Source: Actinomycetospora chiangmaiensis DSM 45062 (GTDB taxonomy: Bacteria > Actinomycetota > Actinomycetes > Mycobacteriales > Pseudonocardiaceae). Taken from it: DNA of 64,000 bases. The notes below the pieces were generated by a model. It was not told where the DNA came from. It saw only the letters and a list, made by a program, of their open reading frames with translations, and ran no database searches. The first letter of the stretch is position 1. Each line of letters starts with the position of its first letter. Both the position numbers and the translations under genes were made by a program. Below are positions 29,234 to 37,592 of the stretch, piece by piece. Location: NCBI RefSeq assembly GCF_000379625.1, contig NZ_KB903240.1, positions 310,195 to 374,194 of the forward strand, read 5' to 3'.

Positions 29234-30520
29234 TCAGAACGCGCCGGTGCCCTTCGGGGTGCCCAGCCCGGTCGGGCCGTCGTAGCCGGGTCCGGCGGTG
29301 CACAGGTACACCTGCGGGCACGTCCCGTTGCTGCCCGAGGTGACGTCGTTCAGGGCGGTCCGGTGGGCGTAGGGGTAGCTGCCGTTGGAGATCGCGGACG
29401 TGTTGCCGGCCAGCGCGTAGACCCCGGCGATGAGCGGCGCGCCGGCGCTGGTGCCTCCGAAGACCAGCCAGCCACCGCCCGTGCCGGTGCCGTAGGAGTC
29501 GTAGACCGAGACCCCGGTATTGGGATCGGCGACGGCCGACACGTCGGCCTCGGTGCGCTTCGCGCAGCCGGGGTCGGTCTGCCAGGTGGGCTTGGCCTCG
29601 TAGGCCGAGCAGCCGCTGCCCGACCCGCTCCACGCCGTCTCGGTCCAGCCCCGCGCGTTCGCGGTGGTCCGGGTCAGGCTGGTGCCGCCGACCGCGGTCA
29701 CGAACGGGGAGGAGGCGGGGTACTGCGCGCCGTAGCCGGAGTCACCGGCCGACGCGGTGATCGCGACGCCGGGGTGGTTGAAGAACTGGCGGTCCGCCGA
29801 GGTCTCAGTCGAGAACTCCGAGCCGCCGTAGGAGTTGCTGACCGCCTTCGCGCCCAGCGCCACGGCCCGGTTCACCCCGGTACCGAGGTCGGAGAAGTTC
29901 GCCGACCGGGCCTCGACGAGCAGGATCCGGCACCCCGGGCAGGTCGCGGAGACCATGTCGAGGTCCAGCGAGATCTCCTCGGCCCAGCCGACGTCGGCGG
30001 CGGGATAGCGCGTCCCCCCGTTCTGGTCGACCTTGCGGAAGCAGCCGTTCGCGGTGGTGCAGGCCGGGAGGCCGTACTGCGCGCGGTAGACGCCCAGGTC
30101 CGCCTCGGCCCGGGGGTCGTCGTAGGCGTCCACGATGGCCACCGTCGGCGCCCCGGCCACCGTGGCGGGCAGTCCGTAGGCGCTGTGCAGGTCCGCCGGC
30201 CCGTAGCTACCGGCCGCCGGCCCCGAACTCGCCGCCGGGGCCCCGGAGGCGTCGGTGACCACCTCGGACTTGCACCACGCCGCACCCGGCTCCGGCGTGA
30301 CCGGACACACCTTCTTGTGCGGGTGGGGCTTGGCCACGGCCGGCGACGACGGGGCGGGGGCCGCCCACGCCGCGGCCGACGAGCACAGGGCCGCCACGAC
30401 GCAGGCGACCACCAGCACCACCAGGCTCCGCCACGCACGGGGCGCCACCCCGGATGCCGGCCGACGGGCTCGCCGTCGTGGACTCGTCGTCGGCGCAGCG
30501 CTGCGCGGCCGGGTGCTCAT
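29234..30520 (-). CDS. secreted S53 (sedolisin-like) serine-carboxyl peptidase
   Basis: 428 residues from the ATG at 30520, with GGAGGGGGA upstream. The Arg-rich N region and hydrophobic core (SLVVLVVACVVAALCSSAAAW) form a secretion signal. Sedolisin features are WAEEISLDLDMVSATCPG (Glu and Asp of the Ser-Glu-Asp triad), ITASAGDSGYG (oxyanion Asp) and GGTSAGAPLIAG (nucleophile Ser). Only about 75 residues separate the signal from the catalytic domain, so the large inhibitory propeptide of fungal and Xanthomonas enzymes is missing. Several Cys pairs suit an extracellular protein. Probably a secreted protease. Confidence 0.87.
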   Translation of the reverse strand: MSTRPRSAAPTTSPRRRARRPASGVAPRAWRSLVVLVVACVVAALCSSAAAWAAPAPSSPAVAKPHPHKKVCPVTPEPGAAWCKSEVVTDASGAPAASSGPAAGSYGPADLHSAYGLPATVAGAPTVAIVDAYDDPRAEADLGVYRAQYGLPACTTANGCFRKVDQNGGTRYPAADVGWAEEISLDLDMVSATCPGCRILLVEARSANFSDLGTGVNRAVALGAKAVSNSYGGSEFSTETSADRQFFNHPGVAITASAGDSGYGAQYPASSPFVTAVGGTSLTRTTANARGWTETAWSGSGSGCSAYEAKPTWQTDPGCAKRTEADVSAVADPNTGVSVYDSYGTGTGGGWLVFGGTSAGAPLIAGVYALAGNTSAISNGSYPYAHRTALNDVTSGSNGTCPQVYLCTAGPGYDGPTGLGTPKGTGAF

Positions 30521-30582
30521 CGTGGGGGTCCCCCTCCAGGTCGTCCTCGGGCGGTTCCGTCCCGATCGATGCGGAACCTGCC

Positions 30583-30657
30583 CCCCTATCGCCCGACCGG
30601 CTCAGCGCGTTAGCCACGCTGCGCGACTAGATACACCTTATCGCGCCTCGATAGGGG
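30583..30657. promoter_or_regulatory. TATCG/CGATA inverted repeats upstream of the S53 peptidase
   Basis: CCCCTATCG (30583-30591) and CGATAGGGG (30649-30657) form widely spaced 9-bp inverted repeats. TATCG-N5-CGATA lies within 30639-30653. The patch is AT-richer than its surroundings and sits 60-140 bp upstream of the peptidase start. Candidate operator. Confidence 0.4.
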
Positions 30658-30718
30658 ACCGACCGAGCGAACGCGACATTCACGACGTCACCGGACACCG
30701 CGAGCCGCACACGGTCCG

Positions 30719-31657
30719 TCAACCCGTGATGCCCGCCGACGTCACGCGGGCGATCACCTCCTGCAGCGCCTCGAGGAACCGGTGGGGCGCCGAGGCGCGG
30801 CGGTCCCGTCGTGCCCCGGTGACCGTGAGGAGCCGCGACCCGATGTCGACCGCGGCCGCGTAGACCACCACGCCCTCGGTGCGCAGGTAGGCCAGCGTCA
30901 GGTCCGGGACGATCGCCGCCCCCAGCCCGGCCGACACCAGCGCGAGCATGGTCTGCGACTCCGTGCAGATGTGCCGGTGCACCGGCGTCACGCCGTACTC
31001 GGCGCCGAGCCGGTCCAGCATCTGGCGGGGCGGACGGTGGTCGGGCGAGGTCACCCAGGCCCCGGCGAGGAGTTCCTCGATGCTGCCCGGCGTCGCCCAC
31101 AGCTCGGGCAGGGCGATCCGGAAGGGCTCGCGGTAGAGCACCTGCTCGACCAGGCCCGGGTACGGCCCGGGGGCCGGGGTCGTCGACTCCACGTAGCGCT
31201 CGCCGATCAGCAGGTCGAGGTCACCGGCGCGCAGCAGGTTGATGCCGTCCCGCTCGTTGACCTCGATCACCTGGACCGCGAGCGCGGCGTCGGTGATCGC
31301 CAGCTGCTGCAACGTCGGGACGACGAGGTGACCGAGCGCAGTGGCGAACCCGCCGACGCGCACGGTGCCCGCCGTCCCCTCCCGCAGGCGGTCGGTCTCC
31401 CGTTGGGCCTCGGCGAGCGCGAGCGCGACGTCGTCCGCCCGCAGCGCCAGGGCGAGCCCCGCCTCGGTGAGGCGCACGGCGCGTCCCCCGCCCCGCTGCG
31501 TGCGATCGAGCAGCGGCAGTCGCGCCTCCGACTCGAGCCGGCTCAGGTGCTGGGACACCCCGGACGGGGTCAGGTGCAGGGCCGTGGCCGCCGCCTGGAC
31601 GCTCCCGGTGCGGTGCACCGCGCGCAGCACGAGGAGCCGGTGGGGGTCGATCGGCAT
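30719..31657 (-). CDS. LysR family transcriptional regulator
   Basis: 312 residues from the ATG at 31657. The N-terminal winged helix reads LVLRAVHRTGSVQAAATALH, then LTPSGVSQHLSRLESEARLPLLDR. The C-terminal periplasmic-binding-like effector domain contains GTVRVGGFATALGHLVVPTL and GLGAAIVPDLTLAYL. It is divergent from an alcohol dehydrogenase / Fae-like operon with a 246-bp gap containing palindromes, so it is the natural candidate regulator of that operon. The effector is unknown. Confidence 0.88.
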   Translation of the reverse strand: MPIDPHRLLVLRAVHRTGSVQAAATALHLTPSGVSQHLSRLESEARLPLLDRTQRGGGRAVRLTEAGLALALRADDVALALAEAQRETDRLREGTAGTVRVGGFATALGHLVVPTLQQLAITDAALAVQVIEVNERDGINLLRAGDLDLLIGERYVESTTPAPGPYPGLVEQVLYREPFRIALPELWATPGSIEELLAGAWVTSPDHRPPRQMLDRLGAEYGVTPVHRHICTESQTMLALVSAGLGAAIVPDLTLAYLRTEGVVVYAAAVDIGSRLLTVTGARRDRRASAPHRFLEALQEVIARVTSAGITG

Positions 31658-31677
31658 GTAGTCATGCTGAACCACAG

Positions 31678-31730
31678 GTGGAGCGACTGTCACTGCCGTC
31701 TCCGCTCCACGGCGGGCAGACTCCGGAGTC
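31678..31730. promoter_or_regulatory. candidate LysR operator region
   Basis: GTGGAGCG (31678-31685) and CGCTCCAC (31703-31710) form 8-bp inverted repeats separated by 17 bp; GACTCCGGAGTC (31719-31730) is a perfect 12-bp palindrome. Both lie just upstream of the LysR start, in the divergent gap with the dehydrogenase gene. Confidence 0.4.
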
Positions 31731-31903
31731 GTGAGCGGGTGACTCCCCCGGAGCGGACCGACTCACCTCCCGCGAGCGGCACGCGTCGCCGCCGCGCATC
31801 TCCCCCTCATGACCGCGCGCACCCGCCGTTCCCGGTGGCCTGCGCATCCCCGCCCGGCGTGGTCGCACGGCAGCCGCCGGATCGCCTCGATGGAGCCTGT
31901 TCG

Positions 31904-33055
31904 ATGGAGATCACCGCTTCCCTCATGACGGAGCCCGGCGAGCCGCTGGAGACGGTCTCGCTGGACCTGGCCGACCCCGGCCCCGGCGAGGTCCTCGTCC
32001 GGCTCGCGGCGACCGGGATCTGCGCCTCCGACGCGCACACCCACTCCGGCCGCATCCCCTCTCCCGCGCCGTGCGTGCTCGGACACGAGGGCGCCGGCGT
32101 CGTCAAGCGGGTCGGGCCCGGCGTCACCACCGTCGCCGAGGGCGACCACGTCGCCCTGTCGTGGATGCCGAACTGCGGCCAGTGCCGGCACTGCGTGTCG
32201 GGGCGGCCCGTCCTGTGCGCCCTCGCGGCCCCCGCGCTGCTGGCCGGCACCCTGCTCGACGGGACGGTCCGCCTCTCCCACCAGGGCCGTCCGGTGCACC
32301 AGTACTCGTTCCTGTCCACCTTCGCCACGCACTGCGTGGTGCCCGCCTCCAGCGCCGTCCGGGTCCCCCGCGACGTGCCGCTGGCCGTCGCCGCGCTCGT
32401 CGGGTGCGGGGTGCTCACCGGCTACGGCGCGGTCGTCAACCGGGCCCGGGTGCACCCCGGCAGCTCCGTGGTCGTCTTCGGCGCCGGCGGCGTCGGACTC
32501 AGCGCCGTCATGGCGGCCCGCGTCAGCGGCGCCGAGCAGATCCTCGTCTGCGACCCCGTGGCGTCGAAGGTCGAGGAGGCCGTCGCGTTCGGGGCGACGC
32601 ACGGGATCGTCCCGGGCGAGGACGTCGTCGAGCGGATCCGCGACATCACCGGCGGCGGGGTCGACTACGCGATCGACGCCGCCGGCAGCGACGGCATCCT
32701 CGGCCAGGCGTTCGCCGCCACGGTCGACGGCGGGACCATCGTCTGCGTCGGGCTGCCCGGGGTGCACGCCCGCCCGTCCGTGCCCGGGCCCGAGCTCGTG
32801 CGCTCCGAGAAGATCATCACCGGCAGCCTCTACGGCTCCTCGCGCCCCGCCCTCGACATCCCCTCGATCCTGCGCCGGTACTCGTCCGGACACCTGCCGC
32901 TCGAGCGGCTCATCACCCGGACCTACGCGCTCGACGGGATCAACGAGGCGTTCGCCGACATGCGCGACGGACGGCTGCGGCGCGGCATCGTCGTCTTCGA
33001 CGAGGCCCTCGCCGGCGTGCCCCGCCACGACCCCGCCGTCGTCCTCGCCGCATGA
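31904..33055 (+). CDS. zinc-dependent class III-like alcohol dehydrogenase
   Basis: 383 residues from the ATG at 31904. GICASDAHTHSG and GHEGAGVVKRVGPG carry the catalytic-zinc ligands. NCGQCRHCVSGRPVLC carries the four structural-zinc cysteines. The LIII-type insert (GTVRLSHQGRPVHQYSFLSTFA) and VGCGVLTGYGAVVN are characteristic of class III/NDMA- or mycothiol-linked dehydrogenases; the nucleotide loop is GAGGVG. It is coupled to a Fae-like gene (4-bp overlap), which argues for methanol- or formaldehyde-linked oxidation. The exact cofactor (NAD, bound NAD, mycothiol) is uncertain. Confidence 0.85.
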   Translation: MEITASLMTEPGEPLETVSLDLADPGPGEVLVRLAATGICASDAHTHSGRIPSPAPCVLGHEGAGVVKRVGPGVTTVAEGDHVALSWMPNCGQCRHCVSGRPVLCALAAPALLAGTLLDGTVRLSHQGRPVHQYSFLSTFATHCVVPASSAVRVPRDVPLAVAALVGCGVLTGYGAVVNRARVHPGSSVVVFGAGGVGLSAVMAARVSGAEQILVCDPVASKVEEAVAFGATHGIVPGEDVVERIRDITGGGVDYAIDAAGSDGILGQAFAATVDGGTIVCVGLPGVHARPSVPGPELVRSEKIITGSLYGSSRPALDIPSILRRYSSGHLPLERLITRTYALDGINEAFADMRDGRLRRGIVVFDEALAGVPRHDPAVVLAA

Positions 33056-33579
33056 GCGGCCCGGACGTCGACGGCCGCTTCGCCCAGGGCTGGGGCGGAG
33101 CCGCCCCGGACGGCGTGCACCTCAACGTGCTGCTCGCCCATCGGGGGTCCCCGACGGCGGCGGTGGTGGCGAGCGCCTTCACCGCTCCGTCGGCCGGGTT
33201 CACCCCGGTCCTCGCGAGCGTGGGCGACACCCAGCTGGAGTACGAGACCCTGTACCCGCCGACCGTGATCGTGCCGAAGACCGCTCCGGCCGGCGAGCGC
33301 CACGAGAAGCTCGTGTTCGGGGCGTGCGCCGCCGGGATCGCCCGCGGGGTGCTCGACGTGGCGGCCGAGGGCGTTCTCCGTGCCGACCAGGACACGTTGG
33401 TCCTCGTGTCCCTCTGGCTCGATCCCGCCGCGGGCGACGAGACGGCGGTGGGTGCGAACGCGCGCACCGCCACCTCGGCCGCCGTGCGGGAGGCCGTGGC
33501 CGGTCGCGACGCGGCGGCCGTCGACCGGCTGGTCCGGCAGCGCGACCGGGTGCGGCACCCGTTCTACGACGGCGACTGA
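33052..33579 (+). CDS. formaldehyde-activating enzyme (Fae) homologue
   Basis: 175 residues, close to Fae length. The block GVHLNVLLAHRGSP aligns with the Fae active-site region (HIDLIIG-xRGSP); His23 matches the catalytic His. GFTPVLASVG, TVIVPKTAPAGERHEKLVFGACAAGIARGVLD and the C-terminal RHPF also follow Fae. Classical Fae condenses formaldehyde with tetrahydromethanopterin, a cofactor not usual in actinobacteria, so this homologue may use another carrier or act as a formaldehyde sensor. The ATG overlaps the dehydrogenase stop. Confidence 0.8.
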   Translation: MSGPDVDGRFAQGWGGAAPDGVHLNVLLAHRGSPTAAVVASAFTAPSAGFTPVLASVGDTQLEYETLYPPTVIVPKTAPAGERHEKLVFGACAAGIARGVLDVAAEGVLRADQDTLVLVSLWLDPAAGDETAVGANARTATSAAVREAVAGRDAAAVDRLVRQRDRVRHPFYDGD

Positions 33580-33587
33580 ACCACGAC

Positions 33588-33622
33588 GGCGACCTGCGCG
33601 CACTCAGCGGGAGCAGGTCGCC
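33588..33622. terminator. hairpin between the Fae-like gene and the ABC exporter gene
   Basis: GGCGACCTGC / GCAGGTCGCC arms (10 bp) with a 15-nt loop lie between convergent genes. Likely a bidirectional terminator. Confidence 0.6.
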
Positions 33623-33626
33623 ACCG

Positions 33627-35366
33627 TCACGACGCCGCCGCCACCAGCCGGGCGTACTCCCCGCCGGCGGCGAGGAGATCGGCGGGCGGGCCCTGCTCCA
33701 CGACGCGGCCGTCGGCCATGACCACCACGCGGTCGGCCCCGGACGCGGTGTGCAGCCGGTGCGCGATCGCGATCACAGTGCGGCCCGCGAGCACGCGCTC
33801 GAGCGCGTGTTCGGTGCGCCGCGCCGAGGCGGTGTCGAGCAGCGAGGTGGCCTCGTCGAGCACGACCGTGCCGGGGTCGGCCAGCACCACCCGGGCGAGC
33901 GCCAGCCGCTGCGCCACGGTCGCCGGGACGGGCCGGGCGCCCGCACCCACGACCGTGTCCAGTCCCTCGGGGAGCGCGGCGGCCCACGGCGCCAGCCCGA
34001 CGACGTCCAGGGCGGCGAGCAGGTCGCCGTCGGTGAACGACCCGGCGGGTAGCAGCAGGTTGTCGCGCACGGTGCCGGTGAACACGTGGTGCTCCTGGGT
34101 CAGGAGCAGGACCTCGGAGCGCAGCGTGTCGTCGTCGAGCGAGGTGACCTCGCGCCCGCCGAGCCGCACCGACCCGACGTCGGGAACCGAGATCCCGGCG
34201 ATCAGCCGCGCGAGCGTCGACTTGCCCGCGCCCGAGCCGCCGACGAGCGCCCACCGCTCGCCGCGCGGGACCCGGAGGTCGATCCCGCGCAGCACCGGAC
34301 GCCCGCTCCGGTAGGCGAACCGGACGTCCTCGACCTCGAGGCCCGCCTCGGTCCGTGGCCCGCCTGTCGCGACCGGCGGCCGCGGCGGCACGCGCACGCC
34401 GAGCACCCGCCGCAGCGCCACCGAGGCCACCATGAGGTCCTCGACCCACCACAGCGCCGTGTCGAGCGGGGTGGCGAGGGCCTGGGTGTAGACGACCATC
34501 GTGGTCACGGTCCCCAGCGAGACGAGGCCGTGGGCGTAGGCCCGGCCGCCGAGCAGCAGCACCGCGGCCACCGGCAGCACGTGGGAGATGTCCAGCCAGG
34601 GGGTCCAGCGGACGTGCAGGGCGCGCAGGTCGCGTTCCCGGTCGATGCCGCCGTCGAGCGCCGCATGGTCCCCGCGGCGGCGCGGCGCGATCCGTCCCAG
34701 CGCGTCCAGGGTCCGCGCCCCGGAGCTCGACTCGTGGGCCCGCGAGGCCAGCACCGCCCAGGCGTCGAGCATCCGTTCCATCGCCGCGGGCAGGCGGCGC
34801 CAGAGCCACCGGGTCGGGAGGACCACGGTCGGGACACCGACGAGGAGGGCCAGGGCGAGCAACGGCGACGTGATCACCATGGCGGCGATCGTCAGCGCCA
34901 CCGTGACCGCCGCCGTCACCACCTCGGGCAGCCCCTGCCGCAGGGCGGAGTCGACCCGGTCGAGGTCGGTGGTGGCCCGGGAGAGCAGCGCCCCGGTGCC
35001 GACCGCCTCGACCTGCCCGAGCGGCAGCGCCACTGCCCGGTCCACGAGCTGGGTGCGGTTCGCCGCGAGCAGGTCCTCCCCCAGCGCGCCGGCGCGCCAC
35101 CGCGCCGCCCGCCGCAGCCAGGCCGTGACGAGCAGCGCGACGAGGAAGACGCCGGCCAGGACGTCGATGCGCGACGTCGAGCCCGGCCCGGCTGCGACCT
35201 CGTCGACGATCGCGCCGAGCAGCTGCGGGCCGACGAGGCCGGCGGCCGCGGCCGCCAGGAACAGACCCGTCGTCGTCAGGACCCGGCCGCGGCGGGCGCG
35301 CAGGACGGATCCGGCCCAGCGCAGCGCCTCGCGGCCGGAGGCGTAGCCGAGAACGGCGGTCGTCAC
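33627..35366 (-). CDS. ABC exporter half-transporter with intact Walker motifs but lost signature motif
   Basis: 579 residues from the GTG at 35366, which overlaps the partner's TGA. Six-helix exporter membrane domain (residues 1-320), then the ATPase domain with Walker A GGSGAGKST (376-384), Q-loop LLLTQEHHVFTG, Walker B TVVLDE (500-505) and H-loop AIAHRL (His536). The LSGGQ signature is replaced by PATVA before QRLALAR (481-485). The partner (35363-36991) has the opposite pattern, so one composite ATP site would be complete and the other dead. Heterodimeric exporter; substrate unknown. Confidence 0.88.
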   Translation of the reverse strand: MTTAVLGYASGREALRWAGSVLRARRGRVLTTTGLFLAAAAAGLVGPQLLGAIVDEVAAGPGSTSRIDVLAGVFLVALLVTAWLRRAARWRAGALGEDLLAANRTQLVDRAVALPLGQVEAVGTGALLSRATTDLDRVDSALRQGLPEVVTAAVTVALTIAAMVITSPLLALALLVGVPTVVLPTRWLWRRLPAAMERMLDAWAVLASRAHESSSGARTLDALGRIAPRRRGDHAALDGGIDRERDLRALHVRWTPWLDISHVLPVAAVLLLGGRAYAHGLVSLGTVTTMVVYTQALATPLDTALWWVEDLMVASVALRRVLGVRVPPRPPVATGGPRTEAGLEVEDVRFAYRSGRPVLRGIDLRVPRGERWALVGGSGAGKSTLARLIAGISVPDVGSVRLGGREVTSLDDDTLRSEVLLLTQEHHVFTGTVRDNLLLPAGSFTDGDLLAALDVVGLAPWAAALPEGLDTVVGAGARPVPATVAQRLALARVVLADPGTVVLDEATSLLDTASARRTEHALERVLAGRTVIAIAHRLHTASGADRVVVMADGRVVEQGPPADLLAAGGEYARLVAAAS

Positions 35367-36991
35367 GGGATGCTCCCTTCGAGCGTGCGGGCGAGGTCCA
35401 CGGTGCGGTCGGCGACGTGTCGCCACGGCGCGGTCTGGGCGAGGACGACGGTGGTGCGCCCCCGTCGCCGGGCCGCCACGCGGGCGGCGATCCACGCCTC
35501 GGTGTGGGCGTCGACGGCGGACGTGGGTTCCTCCAGCACCAGCACGTCCGCGTCGGTGAGCAGGACCCGGGCCAGCGCGAGGCGCTGGCGCTGCCCGCCG
35601 GAGACCTCGCGGCCACGTTCGCCGAGGACCTCGTCGAGCCCGTCGGGGAAGCCGTCGACGATCTCGGTGGCGGCCGCGGCGTCGAGCGCCTCGGACACGG
35701 CGAGCTGTCCCCTCGGGTCGAGCTCCGCGCGCAGCGGCCCGGAGAACCACAGGTCCTCGGGCCCGGCGTGCACCACCCGGCGGCGCATCTCGGCGAGCGC
35801 GACGTCGTCGCCGGCGCGGTCGTCGACCATGCCGCCGTCGACGAACCGGGCGAGGCGCGCGGCCACGGCGGCCGCCTCCGCGCCGGCGTCGACGACGACG
35901 AGCTCGCCCGGCCGCACCGTCAGACCCGTCGCCGGGTCGGCCAGCCCGAGCGCACCGGCCGGCAGGGGCGTGGCGTCGTCACCCGGGTCGCGGAGCAGCG
36001 GTCGCAGCGCGAGCAGGCGGGCCACCTTCTTCGCGCCCGCCCGGGCGGAGGCCAGGGACGCCGCTGCCTCGGTCGCCGTCGTCACGGGGACCACCAGGAA
36101 GGCGGACGCGCCGTAGACCGCCACCAGCTCCCCGGGGCCGAGGGTCCCGGCGACGGCGAGCCGCGCGCCGAGCCAGGTGATGACGACGAGCACCAGGCCC
36201 GGCAGCAGCACCTCGGCCGCGGCGAGCGAGGCGGTGCTGCGGGCGACGTCGAGCCCGGCGAGGCGGACACGCGCCGTGGCGTCGGCGAAGCGGCCGGCAA
36301 ACCGGGCCTCGCCGCCGACGCCGCGCAGGATCCGCAGCCCGGCCACGATGTCCGCCGCCAGCGCGTTCACCGCTGAGAGCTCGGTGCGCTGCGCGTCCCG
36401 GCGCCGTTGCAGCGGACGCAGGAGCGGTCCGATCCCGACGACGGCCAGGGGCACCCCGACCAATGCGACCGCCCCGAGCAGGGGCGAGCGGCCCAGCAGG
36501 CCGACACCCACCACTGCGAACGCGACGACCGACCCGACGAAGCGGCCCGCGGTGTCGAAGAGGTTGCCGATCTTGTTGAGGTCCGAGGTGGTCACCGCGG
36601 TGACGTCACCGCTGCTCACCTGCGGGGTGAGCGACGCCCCGAGCCCGAGGACGTGCGTGGTGAGCCGACGTTGGGTCCCCGAGGCGGCGTGCAGCCACAT
36701 CCCGTGGGAGGCGAAGTCGAGGGCGCCCCCGGCGGCCATCTGCGCAAGACCGAGGGCGACGACGAGGCCGGCGCCCCACCACAGAGCGCCGACGTCCCCG
36801 CCGGCGATCCCGGCGTCGACCGCGTCGCCCGCCACGAGGGGCACGAGGGCGCCCGGGACGAGCCACAGGGTGCCGAGGACGACGGTCGCTGTCGCGAGAC
36901 CCGGCCGAGCGCGAGCAGCAGCCCGGTCGCGGTGGGCGGATCGTCGAGACGGAGCTCCGGGGCCGGGTAGGGCCGTCGGGCGGGGAGTCAA
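35363..36991 (-). CDS. ABC exporter half-transporter with lost Walker A but intact signature motif
   Basis: 542 residues from a TTG at 36991; no better start is visible and no ribosome site is clear. Exporter membrane domain with six helices (residues 30-310). In the ATPase domain the Walker A position reads VVDAGAEAAAV (about 366-376) without the GxxGK[S/T] pattern. The Q-loop Gln is missing (VHAGPEDLWFSG) and the H-loop His is Gln (VLAQTAP). Signature VSGGQRQR (463-470) and Walker B VLVLEEP (483-489) remain. The domain should be unable to bind ATP by itself and complements its partner. Confidence 0.85.
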   Translation of the reverse strand: MTPRPTALPGPGAPSRRSAHRDRAAARARPGLATATVVLGTLWLVPGALVPLVAGDAVDAGIAGGDVGALWWGAGLVVALGLAQMAAGGALDFASHGMWLHAASGTQRRLTTHVLGLGASLTPQVSSGDVTAVTTSDLNKIGNLFDTAGRFVGSVVAFAVVGVGLLGRSPLLGAVALVGVPLAVVGIGPLLRPLQRRRDAQRTELSAVNALAADIVAGLRILRGVGGEARFAGRFADATARVRLAGLDVARSTASLAAAEVLLPGLVLVVITWLGARLAVAGTLGPGELVAVYGASAFLVVPVTTATEAAASLASARAGAKKVARLLALRPLLRDPGDDATPLPAGALGLADPATGLTVRPGELVVVDAGAEAAAVAARLARFVDGGMVDDRAGDDVALAEMRRRVVHAGPEDLWFSGPLRAELDPRGQLAVSEALDAAAATEIVDGFPDGLDEVLGERGREVSGGQRQRLALARVLLTDADVLVLEEPTSAVDAHTEAWIAARVAARRRGRTTVVLAQTAPWRHVADRTVDLARTLEGSIP

Positions 36992-37065
36992 GTGTGGGGA
37001 CGCACGGCCTCGACGCTAGGTCGGGGCCCGCCCCGCCGCGACCGGGTTTCCCGGCCCGTCCGCCC

Positions 37066-37377
37066 TCAGTACTGCTGGACCGACTCGACGCCCGGCAGGC
37101 CCCGGACGGTGTCGGCGAAGGCGTCGCACTCGTCGGTGGTCAGCGCGACGGTGCACGTGATGCTGGTGCAGGAGACACCCTCGTGGACGTCGACCGCGAA
37201 GTCCGGGACGCGGTAGCCCAGCTCGCACAGGCTCGAGGCGAGGGACATGACGCCGGTCATCCCGCCGGTGGTGACCATCGTGAACGGCCGGGGCAGACGC
37301 GAGGCGCGGCGGCCGGGCCCGTTGACGGCGCGCTCGATGGCGGCGGCGGGGATACGGGCGGGCTCGAGCGTGGTCAT
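37066..37377 (-). CDS. small ACT-like domain protein
   Basis: 103 residues from the ATG at 37377, with AGGAGC upstream. The C-terminal part reads VPDFAVDVHEGVSCTSITCTVALTTDECDAF and DTVRGLPGVESVQQY, resembling an ACT-type ligand-binding module with two Cys in SCTSITCT. The N-terminal 40 residues are basic. No enzyme domain is attached, so a regulatory role is possible. The assignment is weak. Confidence 0.6.
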   Translation of the reverse strand: MTTLEPARIPAAAIERAVNGPGRRASRLPRPFTMVTTGGMTGVMSLASSLCELGYRVPDFAVDVHEGVSCTSITCTVALTTDECDAFADTVRGLPGVESVQQY

Positions 37378-37459
37378 GGCGGTGCTCCTGGGACGTGCTG
37401 GGATCCGCTGTCTGGAATCCGAGCCAGGTCTCGGGAGGTCCTCCACGGGTGCTCACGGC

Positions 37460-37481
37460 GGCGCGCCATGGTGTGCGCGCC
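37460..37481. other. hairpin in the gap between the ACT-like gene and the butanediol dehydrogenase gene
   Basis: GGCGCGC / GCGCGCC arms (7 bp) with loop CATGGTGT lie in the 215-bp gap 37378-37592. It may terminate the upstream dehydrogenase transcript or belong to the leader of the ACT-like gene. Nothing else is recognised in this gap. Confidence 0.35.
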
Positions 37482-37592
37482 GGGAGCCTGGCTCACCCGA
37501 CGCGCTGGGGTACTACCTCTGCCCGCGCGATCATGACGACGATGTTACTCGGGCCACGTGACCGCGCAAGCGGAGGGGTCCGGCGCCTCCGG

